Source: Mycobacteroides chelonae (GTDB lineage Bacteria; Actinomycetota; Actinomycetes; Mycobacteriales; Mycobacteriaceae). Taken from it: DNA of 64,000 nt. Location of the stretch: positions 62,001 through 126,000 of the forward strand of contig JACHLF010000008.1 of the NCBI GenBank assembly GCA_014204435.1. Direction: 5' to 3'. The notes under the pieces are model-generated. The model made no database searches. It worked only from the letters and a program-made list of their open reading frames with translations, and was not told the DNA's origin. Below are positions 9,600-17,159 of the stretch, piece after piece. The first letter of the stretch is position 1. Every line of letters begins with the position of its first letter. The position numbers and the translations under genes were made by a program.

Positions 9600-10775
9600 C
9601 TAGTCCAAGATGGTGCGCACCACGCCGTCGGCCAGTAGCCGCCCCTGATCGGTAAGCACCAGCCGGTCGTCGACCAGCTCTCCCAGTCCACGGGCCACCA
9701 CCTCGGGCACCCGGCCGCGTTCGTCAACGGTCAAGTCCACCAATGCTATTCCGGTGTTCAATCGCACCGCCAGCAGCACATCCTCGGTGTGCCGCTCGAC
9801 GGGGCCGAGAACCTCGTGTCCTCCGACGGGGAGCTGCCCCTGTCCCAGCTGCTTGGCATAGGCGTTGGGGTGCTTGACGTTCCACCACCGCACCCCGTTG
9901 ACGTGTCCGTGCGCGCCGGGCCCGGCGCCCCACCAGTCACCACCCGCCCAGTACCCCAGGTTGTGACGGCATTGCCCGCCGGGGCGCGCCCAGTTGGACA
10001 CCTCGTACCAGCTCAGGCCCGCCTCCGAGAGCGCGTAGTCGAGAAGCTGATAGCGATCGGCCAGTGCGTCCTCGTCCGGATTCGGCAGCTCGCCGCGGCG
10101 CACGCGGCGCGCCAGCGCGGTACCCTCCTCCACCACCAGTGCGTACGCCGACACGTGGTCGACCTCGGCCTCCAGCACGGCATCGATGGATCGGCGCAGG
10201 TCCTCGTCGGTCTCGCCGGGAGTCCCGTAGATCAGATCCAGGTTGACGTGGCCCAGGCCGGCTAACCGCGCCTCCCGTGCCGCCGCCACCGCCCGGCCGG
10301 GCGCATGCACGCGATCCAGAGTGGCCAGCACGTGCGGGGCCGCCGACTGCATGCCCAACGAGACGCGGGTGTAGCCGGCAGCGCGAATCGCCTCGAAGAA
10401 GGCCGGTGAGGTGGATTCGGGGTTGGCCTCCGTGGTCACCTCGGCGCTTGGTGCCACGGTGAAGTGGGCACCGATCGCGTCGAGCACCTCGGCGAGCCCG
10501 GCACCACCGAGAAGGGACGGCGTACCGCCCCCCACGAACACCGTGTGCACCGGCGGGTTTCCCTGCAGGGTGCGGGCGGCCAGATTCAGTTCGGTGCGCA
10601 ACGCCTCCAGCCAGCCCGCGGTGGACGTGCCGTCACCGAGTTCATCAGCGGTGTAGGTGTTGAAATCGCAGTATCCGCAGCGTGTGGCACAGAACGGGAC
10701 ATGCACGTAGATACCGAAAGGGCGCCCGGCTGCCGGCACCAAGGGCGGCAGGGTGGCGATGGTTTCGGGCCTCAC
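9600..10775 (-). CDS. hemW: Heme chaperone HemW (radical SAM, HemN-like)
   Basis: 391 residues, GTG start. FGIYVHVPFC is followed by the radical-SAM cysteines C29-x3-C33-x2-C36 (CATRCGYC). The GGGTPSLL, TTEANPES and C-terminal HemN_C parts are intact. The family was long called oxygen-independent coproporphyrinogen oxidase; the single CxxxCxxC with a short N-terminus fits HemW, which delivers heme. It is convergent with the Rv2375-like gene, with 6 bp between their stops. It corresponds to Rv2388c, and the mycobactin cluster that lies nearby in M. tuberculosis is absent here. Confidence 0.93.
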   Translation of the reverse strand: MRPETIATLPPLVPAAGRPFGIYVHVPFCATRCGYCDFNTYTADELGDGTSTAGWLEALRTELNLAARTLQGNPPVHTVFVGGGTPSLLGGAGLAEVLDAIGAHFTVAPSAEVTTEANPESTSPAFFEAIRAAGYTRVSLGMQSAAPHVLATLDRVHAPGRAVAAAREARLAGLGHVNLDLIYGTPGETDEDLRRSIDAVLEAEVDHVSAYALVVEEGTALARRVRRGELPNPDEDALADRYQLLDYALSEAGLSWYEVSNWARPGGQCRHNLGYWAGGDWWGAGPGAHGHVNGVRWWNVKHPNAYAKQLGQGQLPVGGHEVLGPVERHTEDVLLAVRLNTGIALVDLTVDERGRVPEVVARGLGELVDDRLVLTDQGRLLADGVVRTILD

Positions 10776-10904
10776 CGGTCAAGTGTGTGCCAGGGTCGGC
10801 GGGAGAAAAAATCTGTGTGGCACATAGCGGGAATCCCCCATGCCGAAGAGAGGTTTTGCTCACAATGAGCGGAATTACGGCCCGGTGGCGCGGGGTGTCA
10901 GCTT

Positions 10905-10927
10905 CACGTGGCACAATTGGACACGTG
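10905..10927 (+). promoter_or_regulatory. Near-palindromic promoter/operator of the sulfate reduction operon
   Basis: Two CACGTG hexamers (10905-10910 and 10922-10927) flank a central CAATTG (10914-10919), giving near dyad symmetry. The overlapping hexamer CACAAT (10912-10917) ends seven bases before the leader-peptide GTG, the spacing seen for leaderless mycobacterial promoters, though it is not a perfect TANNNT. The second CACGTG includes the leader start codon, so a bound protein would block transcription. No regulator is assigned. Confidence 0.4.
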
Positions 10928-11008
10928 AGCACACATCAGGTCCCCCTTGTCGCGCGGCGGCATATCGACCTGAAGCGTGTCTGTAGCGCGTGTTGTCTCC
11001 CCTACTGA
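10925..11008 (+). CDS. Cysteine-rich leader peptide of the nirA operon
   Basis: A 27-codon GTG ORF whose C-terminal residues are VCSACCLPY: Cys at 20, 23 and 24, just before the TGA. It ends 112 bp upstream of the nirA ATG. Short ORFs with Cys clusters in front of sulfur genes are known in mycobacteria as cysteine-responsive attenuators, and this one sits exactly there. The start is placed at GTG because a promoter-like hexamer lies seven bases upstream, which would give a leaderless mRNA. A hairpin that can cover the nirA ribosome site lies downstream. The Cys codons and position are seen; the regulatory role is inferred. Confidence 0.8.
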   Translation: MSTHQVPLVARRHIDLKRVCSACCLPY

Positions 11009-11096
11009 CGTACTTGGCCCCAGTCCTACCACCAGCCACCCGAACGGTCGTGAGGATCTGCGCCTCCGGTCAGCCCCCGGTGTGTCGCCCACGACT

Positions 11097-11119
11097 GTGC
11101 CTGCCTTCGTTAGGAGCAC
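11097..11119 (+). promoter_or_regulatory. Possible hairpin covering the nirA ribosome binding site
   Basis: GTGC (11097-11100) can pair with GCAC (11116-11119), and the adjacent CT with AG, so that the nirA Shine-Dalgarno AGGAG (11112-11116) lies in the stem. It sits just before the nirA ATG (11121) and downstream of the Cys leader peptide, which fits control of translation start. The stem is short, so confidence is limited. Confidence 0.4.
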
Positions 11120-11120
11120 C

Positions 11121-12803
11121 ATGACAACCAGCGAGACCCAGCCCGCTCGCCCCACGCAACAACGCAGCGAGGGCCAGTGGGCGCTCGGTGAGTACGAGCC
11201 GCTGAACCCCAATGAGCAGGCCAAGAAGGACGACCACCCGCTCAATGTTCGTGAGCGCATCGAAACCATCTACGCCCATAAGGGCTTCGAGAGCATCGAC
11301 AAGACCGACCTGCGTGGCCGCTTCCGCTGGTGGGGTCTGTACACGCAGCGCAAGCCGGGTTACGACGGCACCTGGACCGGCGACGAGAACACCGACATGC
11401 TTGAGGACGAGTACTTCATGCTGCGGGTCCGTTCCGACGGCGGTGCGCTGTCGGTCGGTGCCCTGCGCACCTTGGGCGATCTGTCGACGAAGTACGCGCG
11501 GGACACCGCCGACCTCTCCGACCGCGAGAACGTGCAGTACCACTGGATCCGGGTCGAGGACATGCCGGAAATCTGGCGCCGTCTCGACGAGGTGGGCCTG
11601 CACACGACACAGGCCTGCGGTGACTGCCCCCGCGTGATCCTCGGTTCGCCGTTGGCGGGCGAGGCACTGAACGAGGTGCTCGATCCGACCCCGGCCATCG
11701 ACGAGATCGTGCGCCGGTACATCGGTAAGAAGGAGTACGCCAACCTTCCCCGCAAGTTCAAGACGGCCATCTCCGGTCTGCAGGACGTGGTGCACGAGAT
11801 CAACGACGTCGCGTTCATCGGCGTGGTGCACCCCGAGCACGGCCCCGGTCTGGATCTGTGGGTGGGCGGCGGCCTGTCGACCAACCCCATGCTGGCCCAG
11901 CGCCTCGGCGTGTGGGTGCCCCTGGACGAGGTGCCCGATGTCTGGGAGGGCGTCGTCAGCATCTTCCGCGACTACGGGTACCGGCGACTGCGCGCCAAGG
12001 CGCGGCTCAAGTTCCTGGTCAAGGACTGGGGCGTGGAAAAATTCAGGGAAGTTCTCGAACAGGAATATCTCAAACGCAAACTCATCGACGGCCCCGCCCC
12101 GCTGCAGCCCCCGCGACCGATCGATCACGTGGGTGTGCAGCGACTCAAGAATGGGCTCAACGCCGTTGGCGTGTCACCCATCGCGGGACGCGTTTCCGGC
12201 ACCATCTTGTCGGCGGTTGCCGACCTGGCCGAGAAGGCTGGATCGGACCGCGTCCGGTTCACCCCGTACCAGAAGCTGATCATCCTCGACGTGAGTGATG
12301 ACGAACTGCCTGCGCTCCTGGCAGGACTCGACGCACTGGGCCTGCCCTCGCGGCCGTCGCACTGGCGCAAGAATCTGATGGCATGCACCGGCATCGAGTT
12401 CTGCAAGCTCTCCTTCACCGAAACCCGTAAGCGCGCACAGGATCTGGTGCCCGAACTGGACAAGCGGCTCGAAGATCTAAACGCCGAGCTCGATACGCCA
12501 GTCACCATCAATATCAACGGCTGCCCCAACTCCTGCGCGCGGTCGCAGGTCGCCGACATCGGTTTCAAGGGCCAGATGGTCGACGACGGCGACGGAAACA
12601 GCGTCGAGGGCTTCCAGGTGCACCTGGGCGGAAGCCTGGGACTGGACAGTGGTTTCGGCCGTAAGCTGCGCCAGCACAAGGTCACCAGCCCCGAGCTCGG
12701 CGACTACATCGACCGCGTGGTGCGCAACTTCGTCAAGCAACGCGAGAACGGAGAGCGCTTCGCGCAGTGGGCGGTTCGCGCCGAGGAGGCGGACTTGCGA
12801 TGA
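11121..12803 (+). CDS. nirA: Ferredoxin-dependent sulfite reductase NirA (SirA)
   Basis: 560 residues. It reduces sulfite to sulfide with six electrons from ferredoxin, using siroheme and a 4Fe-4S cluster. Cluster ligands: C422 and C428 (CTGIEFC), C468 and C472 (NGCPNSC). Tyr74 (GLYTQR) and Cys166 (QACGDCPR) match the Tyr-Cys pair that is cross-linked near the siroheme in the M. tuberculosis enzyme. The ATG has AGGAG four bases before it; the frame extends upstream over the leader but without a ribosome site. The stop overlaps cysH (ATGA). The neighbours supply its substrate and cofactor. Confidence 0.97.
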   Translation: MTTSETQPARPTQQRSEGQWALGEYEPLNPNEQAKKDDHPLNVRERIETIYAHKGFESIDKTDLRGRFRWWGLYTQRKPGYDGTWTGDENTDMLEDEYFMLRVRSDGGALSVGALRTLGDLSTKYARDTADLSDRENVQYHWIRVEDMPEIWRRLDEVGLHTTQACGDCPRVILGSPLAGEALNEVLDPTPAIDEIVRRYIGKKEYANLPRKFKTAISGLQDVVHEINDVAFIGVVHPEHGPGLDLWVGGGLSTNPMLAQRLGVWVPLDEVPDVWEGVVSIFRDYGYRRLRAKARLKFLVKDWGVEKFREVLEQEYLKRKLIDGPAPLQPPRPIDHVGVQRLKNGLNAVGVSPIAGRVSGTILSAVADLAEKAGSDRVRFTPYQKLIILDVSDDELPALLAGLDALGLPSRPSHWRKNLMACTGIEFCKLSFTETRKRAQDLVPELDKRLEDLNAELDTPVTININGCPNSCARSQVADIGFKGQMVDDGDGNSVEGFQVHLGGSLGLDSGFGRKLRQHKVTSPELGDYIDRVVRNFVKQRENGERFAQWAVRAEEADLR

Positions 12804-13522
12804 CCTCGGACGTAAGCACAAAGGACCTCGATTCGCTGCGCACGCTGGCCGAGCGTGGCGCTGCCGAACTGGTGGACGCCTCCGCCGAGGAGCTACTGCG
12901 ATGGACCGATGAGAACTTCCGGAGCGACCCGCACACGTACGTCGTGGCCTCCAACATGCAGGACGCGGTACTCGTCGACCTGGCCGCCCGAGTGCGTCCG
13001 GGTGTTGATGTGTTGTTCCTGGACACCGGATATCACTTCGCCGAGACGATCGGCACCCGCGACGCGGTGGAGTCGGTGTACGACATCCACATCGTGAACG
13101 TGGCACCCGAGCAGTCGGTGGCAGAGCAGGACGAGTTGGTGGGCAAGGACCTGTTCGCCAGCAATCCCGGCGAGTGCTGCCGCCTGCGCAAGGTGGTGCC
13201 GCTGCGCACGTCGCTCGCCGGGTACTCGGCCTGGGTGACTGGACTGCGTCGCGTCGACGCCCCGACCCGGGCCAACGCACCGCTGATCAGCTTCGATGAG
13301 GCATTCGGACTCGTGAAGATCAACGCGATCGCGGCCTGGACCGACGAGGACATGCAGAGGTACATCGACGAGCACGGAACCCTGGTGAACCCGCTGGTGG
13401 ACGAGGGATATCCGTCGATCGGCTGCGCCCCGTGCACGGCCAAGCCGGTGCTCGGCGGCGACGCACGGAGCGGACGCTGGCAGGGCCTGGCCAAGACAGA
13501 ATGCGGGTTGCACGCCTCATGA
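12800..13522 (+). CDS. cysH: APS reductase CysH (4Fe-4S type)
   Basis: 240 residues. It reduces adenosine 5'-phosphosulfate to sulfite and AMP with thioredoxin. The cluster-type cysteines GECCRLRK and IGCAPC are present, and the C-terminal ECGLH carries the catalytic cysteine. The paired-Cys motifs mark the assimilatory APS reductase of bacteria and plants rather than the PAPS-only enzyme, so no APS kinase is needed. The ATG overlaps the nirA TGA, and its own TGA overlaps the cysD ATG. Confidence 0.97.
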   Translation: MTSDVSTKDLDSLRTLAERGAAELVDASAEELLRWTDENFRSDPHTYVVASNMQDAVLVDLAARVRPGVDVLFLDTGYHFAETIGTRDAVESVYDIHIVNVAPEQSVAEQDELVGKDLFASNPGECCRLRKVVPLRTSLAGYSAWVTGLRRVDAPTRANAPLISFDEAFGLVKINAIAAWTDEDMQRYIDEHGTLVNPLVDEGYPSIGCAPCTAKPVLGGDARSGRWQGLAKTECGLHAS

Positions 13523-14460
13523 CGACAATCGAAAGCGGAATGGATGCGGCGTTGAATCACAAGTTGAACCAGACCGAAACACTCACCGACCTCGAATCGG
13601 AGTCGATTCACATCATCCGTGAGGTGGCCGGCGAGTTCGAGCGTCCGGTGCTGCTGTTCTCCGGCGGCAAGGACTCGACGGTGCTGCTGCACATCGCGCT
13701 CAAGGCCTTCTGGCCCGCACCGCTTCCCTTCGCGCTGCTGCATGTGGACACCGGGCACAACCTGCCCGAGGTGCTGGCCTTCCGCGACGAGATCGTCAAA
13801 CGGCACAACCTGCGCCTGGTGGTCTCCAACGTGGAGGACTACCTGGCCGACGGCCGTCTGGCCGAGCGGCCCGACGGAATCCGCAATCCGCTGCAGACCA
13901 TTCCGCTGCTGGAGGCCATCGCCGACAACAAGTTCGACGCGGTGCTGGGCGGTGGACGTCGCGACGAGGAGCGTTCACGCGCCAAGGAGCGAATCTTCAG
14001 CTTGCGCAATGCATTCGGCCAGTGGGATCCCAAGAAGCAGCGCCCCGAGTTGTGGAGCCTGTATAACGGCCGGCATGCCCCGGGCGAGCATGTCCGTGTG
14101 TTCCCGATCAGTAACTGGACCGAGCTGGACGTGTGGCGCTACATCGCCCGCGAGAACGTGCAACTGGCCAGCCTGTACTACGCGCATAAGCGTGAGGTGT
14201 TCAATCGCGACGGCATGCTGCTGACTCCCGGGCCGTGGGGCGGGCCGCGCGACGGCGAAGAGCTTCAAACACTTTCGGTGCGCTACCGCACGGTGGGCGA
14301 CGGTTCGACCACCGGCGCGGTGCTCTCGGATGCCGTCGACGTGCAGGCGGTGCTCACCGAGGTCGCGTCGTCGCGAATCACCGAACGCGGCGCCACCCGC
14401 GGCGATGACCGAGTGTCCGAGGCGGCGATGGAAGACCGCAAGCGAGAGGGCTACTTCTGA
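13519..14460 (+). CDS. cysD: Sulfate adenylyltransferase subunit 2 CysD
   Basis: 313 residues. The PP-loop ATP-pyrophosphatase motif SGGKDSTVLLHIA makes APS from ATP and sulfate, driven by GTP hydrolysis in CysN. Other conserved parts: HVDTGHNLPEV, GGRRDEERSRAKER and the C-terminal RKREGYF. The ATG start overlaps the cysH TGA; a frame extending further upstream lies inside cysH and is ignored. It ends with TGA overlapping the cysN ATG by one base. Confidence 0.97.
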   Translation: MTTIESGMDAALNHKLNQTETLTDLESESIHIIREVAGEFERPVLLFSGGKDSTVLLHIALKAFWPAPLPFALLHVDTGHNLPEVLAFRDEIVKRHNLRLVVSNVEDYLADGRLAERPDGIRNPLQTIPLLEAIADNKFDAVLGGGRRDEERSRAKERIFSLRNAFGQWDPKKQRPELWSLYNGRHAPGEHVRVFPISNWTELDVWRYIARENVQLASLYYAHKREVFNRDGMLLTPGPWGGPRDGEELQTLSVRYRTVGDGSTTGAVLSDAVDVQAVLTEVASSRITERGATRGDDRVSEAAMEDRKREGYF

Positions 14461-15740
14461 TGTCTGATCTTCTACGCATTGCCACCGCCGGCAGTGTCGA
14501 CGACGGTAAGTCCACCCTGGTGGGCCGGCTGCTGTACGACACCAAGTCGGTGCTCATCGACCAGTTCGACGCCGTCACCAAGGCTTCCGAATCGCGTGGG
14601 CTCGATGCTCCAGATCTGTCGCTATTGGTCGATGGCCTGCGCGCCGAGCGCGAACAGGGCATCACCATCGACGTGGCGTACCGCTACTTCGCGACGCCCA
14701 AACGCTCGTTCATCCTCGCCGACACTCCCGGGCACGTCCAGTACACCCGGAACACCGTGTCGGGAGCCTCAACCGCGCAGCTGGTGATCCTGCTGGTCGA
14801 CGCGCGCAAGGGCGTCATCGAGCAGACCCGTCGTCATGCCGCGGTGCTGGCGCTGCTGGGTGTACCGCGACTGGTACTGGCGGTCAACAAGATCGACCTG
14901 GTGCCCGACAGCGCCCGCATCTTCGAGGCGATCAGCGCCGAGTTCAACGAGCTGACCAGCTCGCTAGGCTGGAAGCCGGGGAGTGTGGTGGAGATCCCGG
15001 TCTCGGCGCTGCATGGCGACAACATCGCCACCCGTAGCGAGCGGACCGGTTTCTACAGCGGCCCCACCCTCATCGAGCATCTGGAATCGGTACCGGCGCA
15101 TGAGGAATCCAGCTCGGTGGGGCTGCGATTCCCGGTTCAGTATGTGATCCGTCCGCGCACCGCCGAATACCCTGACTATCGCGGGTATGCCGGGCAGGTG
15201 GCCGCGGGTTCGGTGCGCGTGGGTGACGAGGTAGTGATCTCCCCCGCCGGACAGCGCACCACGGTCGCAGGCATCGACACCGCGGACGGGCCTCTTGAGG
15301 TGGCCGAGGCCGGCCGTAGTGTCACGCTGATCCTCGCCGACGATGTGGATGCCTCGCGTGGCGATCTGATCGCTTCGGCCGATGTGCCAGAGCCTGTTTC
15401 GGAGCTCGAGGGCACAGTGTGCTGGCTGGCCGACAAGCCATTAAAGGCCGGGGCCCGCCTGCTACTCAAGCACGGCACCCGGACCGTACCGGCCATCGTG
15501 AGCGAGCTGGTGGAACGCTTCGACGAGCAGAATCTTTCCGCCGATGCTGAGCCGGAGTCGTTGGAGCTCAACGATATCGGGCAGATCAGCATTCGCCTGG
15601 CCGAGGCGATCAGTGTCGACGAGTACGTCGACGACCGGACCGCGGGGAGCTTCCTGTTGATCGATCCGTCGAGCGGTAACACATTGGCCGCGGGGCTGGT
15701 CGGCGATGCCCTGCGCCATGTCGAACTGAATCGTGTCTAG
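14460..15740 (+). CDS. cysN: Sulfate adenylyltransferase subunit 1 CysN (GTPase), no CysC domain
   Basis: 426 residues. GTPase motifs: G1 GSVDDGKST (11-19), G3 DTPGH, G4 NKID, with two EF-Tu-like beta barrels behind. It powers APS synthesis by CysD. In M. tuberculosis CysN is fused to the APS kinase CysC (about 610 residues, separate locus); here the protein stops after the GTPase/barrel part and no APS kinase follows in the operon. That fits a path that sends APS straight to CysH. The stop is overlapped 8 bp by che1. Confidence 0.96.
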   Translation: MSDLLRIATAGSVDDGKSTLVGRLLYDTKSVLIDQFDAVTKASESRGLDAPDLSLLVDGLRAEREQGITIDVAYRYFATPKRSFILADTPGHVQYTRNTVSGASTAQLVILLVDARKGVIEQTRRHAAVLALLGVPRLVLAVNKIDLVPDSARIFEAISAEFNELTSSLGWKPGSVVEIPVSALHGDNIATRSERTGFYSGPTLIEHLESVPAHEESSSVGLRFPVQYVIRPRTAEYPDYRGYAGQVAAGSVRVGDEVVISPAGQRTTVAGIDTADGPLEVAEAGRSVTLILADDVDASRGDLIASADVPEPVSELEGTVCWLADKPLKAGARLLLKHGTRTVPAIVSELVERFDEQNLSADAEPESLELNDIGQISIRLAEAISVDEYVDDRTAGSFLLIDPSSGNTLAAGLVGDALRHVELNRV

Positions 15741-16443
15741 TACGACGCTCCTGGCAGTAGCTCACGGGAGCCGTGACCCGCGGTTCGCGGAGAATGCGCG
15801 CCGCCTGGTTGGGCAAGTGCGGCTACTGAGGCCGGATCTGGATGTCCGACTGGCATTCCTGGAGTTGTCCGAGCCGAACCTCGTCGACGTGCTAGGCGAG
15901 TTGCGCGGGAACGCCGTCGTGGTACCGCTGCTGTTGTCGGATGCCTATCACGCGCGGATCGATCTGCCGACGATGCTGTCCATGGCGCCCTCGGGGCTAT
16001 GGGTCCGGCAGGCTCCGGTGCTGGGCGCCGACGACCGACTGCTGCGACTGGCCCGGCGGCGTGTGGCCGAGGTCCGCACCGACAATCCCGGCGTCATTCT
16101 GTCCGCGGTCGGATCCTCCGATCCCACGGCCAATGCCCGTACCCGCGCCCTGGCCGCGCAGTGGGAGATCTCGACAACGGTGTTCGCCACCGGCGATCCG
16201 ACAACCCTTGCCGATGCTGCGCGCTCGTTGCGCGGCCGTGGCGCCACGGAAATCGTTGTCGCACCGTGGTTCCTGTCCCCCGGCCTCCTGCTTGACCAGC
16301 TGTGCGCCGAAGCGGCGCAACTGAACATGCCGGTGGCGGCGCCTTTGGGCGCGGACCGACTGGTCGCCGAGGTCGTGGTGCAGCGGTATATGTCGGCGGT
16401 CGCGGCGACTCTGCCGGGTCACGCCCCGGCACTCAATCACTGA
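15733..16443 (+). CDS. che1: Sirohydrochlorin ferrochelatase-like protein (CbiX family)
   Basis: 236 residues, GTG start overlapping the end of cysN by 8 bp. VAHGSRDPRF at the N-terminus and a second repeat (ILSAVGSSDPTAN, VVAPWFLSPGLLLDQL) show the duplicated CbiX/SirB chelatase fold; the histidines of AHGS and DAYHARI are candidates for metal handling. It probably inserts Fe2+ into sirohydrochlorin to give siroheme for NirA, which its operon place supports. It corresponds to Rv2393. Cobalt chelation for B12 is the main alternative. Confidence 0.88.
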   Translation: MSSTTLLAVAHGSRDPRFAENARRLVGQVRLLRPDLDVRLAFLELSEPNLVDVLGELRGNAVVVPLLLSDAYHARIDLPTMLSMAPSGLWVRQAPVLGADDRLLRLARRRVAEVRTDNPGVILSAVGSSDPTANARTRALAAQWEISTTVFATGDPTTLADAARSLRGRGATEIVVAPWFLSPGLLLDQLCAEAAQLNMPVAAPLGADRLVAEVVVQRYMSAVAATLPGHAPALNH

Positions 16444-16521
16444 TGTCGAAGGACAGAACTAAGGCGCTGGCCCCAGCACGCCGGCGGCGGCCGAACGGGC
16501 CCGTATTCCTCAACACATTGT

Positions 16522-16546
16522 TGTATGCGCATGTATGCGATACGGT
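16522..16546 (+). promoter_or_regulatory. Leaderless promoter with palindrome before the His-rich peptide
   Basis: TACGGT (16541-16546, TANNNT) ends seven bases before the ATG at 16554, predicting a leaderless mRNA. Directly upstream CGCAT-GT-ATGCG (16528-16539) is a perfect inverted repeat, and TGTATGCG occurs twice (16522, 16532). The site would overlap the -35 region, so it looks like a repressor operator, perhaps of a metal-sensing ArsR/SmtB-type protein, since the product is His-rich. The regulator is a guess. Confidence 0.5.
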
Positions 16547-16553
16547 ATTGCAC

Positions 16554-16706
16554 ATGACGAGCACCGAACATGAAACCCATACCCATCCCGACCACGTTCA
16601 CGGCCCTGACTGCGGTCACGAGGCAGTTGCTCACGAAGATCACGTGGATTACATCCACGACGGGCACCGTCACGCTCCGCACGGCGATCACTACGACGAG
16701 CACTAG
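16554..16706 (+). CDS. His-rich small protein, probable metal binding
   Basis: 50 residues, over a quarter histidine, with many HxH, DH and HGxDCGH patterns and an acidic balance; no signal peptide or membrane segment. Related short ORFs in mycobacteria are sometimes labelled zinc transporter permease, which the length and lack of hydrophobic segments do not support. A cytosolic Zn/Ni/Co buffer is a reasonable inference. It has its own leaderless promoter with an inverted repeat and ends 13 bp before a strong terminator, so it is a self-contained unit. Confidence 0.8.
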   Translation: MTSTEHETHTHPDHVHGPDCGHEAVAHEDHVDYIHDGHRHAPHGDHYDEH

Positions 16707-16719
16707 AGCTCGAACAACA

Positions 16720-16751
16720 AATGGCCTCCGGATAACCGGAGGCCATTTTCT
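16720..16751. terminator. Strong intrinsic terminator (bidirectional)
   Basis: A perfect 12 bp stem AATGGCCTCCGG / CCGGAGGCCATT (16720-16731, 16736-16747) with an ATAA loop, followed by TTCTTT. On the minus strand the stem is followed by TTGTTGTTCG. It serves the His-rich gene and, from the other side, the winged-helix gene that ends at 16752. Confidence 0.9.
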
Positions 16752-17078
16752 TTACCCAGCCCAGCTCGGCGACCATGCTTCGTCGTGCCCGCCTATGAGC
16801 GACAACAACGCCCTGTACCGCCGCAACATGGGGTGCTCGGTGCCGCGCGCTATCCCGCCGGGACCGTAACTCCCCCCGCCGTAGCGAATGACCCGGCCGC
16901 GGCGGACCTTCCAGCGCAACGTATCGGACACCGCCTTCGACGTCCGTCCGCCGATATCGAACCCCTTGCGATCCAACATACGCACCAGCTCGGACACGGT
17001 CGTCTCGCCGAAGCGGTGCAGATACAACGTCAGCAGATAGCGCAGCTCAATCCCGCATACCCGTTTCTTCACCGCCAT
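16752..17078 (-). CDS. Small winged-helix-like protein, unknown function
   Basis: 108 residues from ATG (MAVKKRVCGIELRYLL). The stretch TTVSELVRMLDRKGFDIGGRTSKAVSDTLRWKV followed by RGRVIRYGGGSYGPG looks like a helix-turn-helix with a beta wing. The rest has no known domain to my eye. GTG starts further upstream in frame would add 26 residues; no good ribosome site favours them or the chosen ATG, so the start is uncertain. It lies between the His-rich unit and the cysA stop, all transcribed toward the shared terminator on the minus side. Confidence 0.75.
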   Translation of the reverse strand: MAVKKRVCGIELRYLLTLYLHRFGETTVSELVRMLDRKGFDIGGRTSKAVSDTLRWKVRRGRVIRYGGGSYGPGGIARGTEHPMLRRYRALLSLIGGHDEAWSPSWAG

Positions 17079-17105
17079 CACCGCATGATGGCACGCACCT
17101 GCATC

Positions 17106-17155
17106 TGTCGCTCGTAGCCGGGCACCTGCAGGTGTTCCTTGAAAACGCAGCGACA
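17106..17155. repeat. Nested inverted repeat after cysA
   Basis: The outer arms TGTCGCT (17106-17112) and AGCGACA (17149-17155) enclose a perfect palindrome CACCTGCAGGTG (17123-17134). It starts four bases after the cysA stop in the direction of transcription. It may be a factor-independent terminator without a T run, or an operator for the winged-helix gene downstream. Confidence 0.5.
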
Positions 17156-17159
17156 CGCC

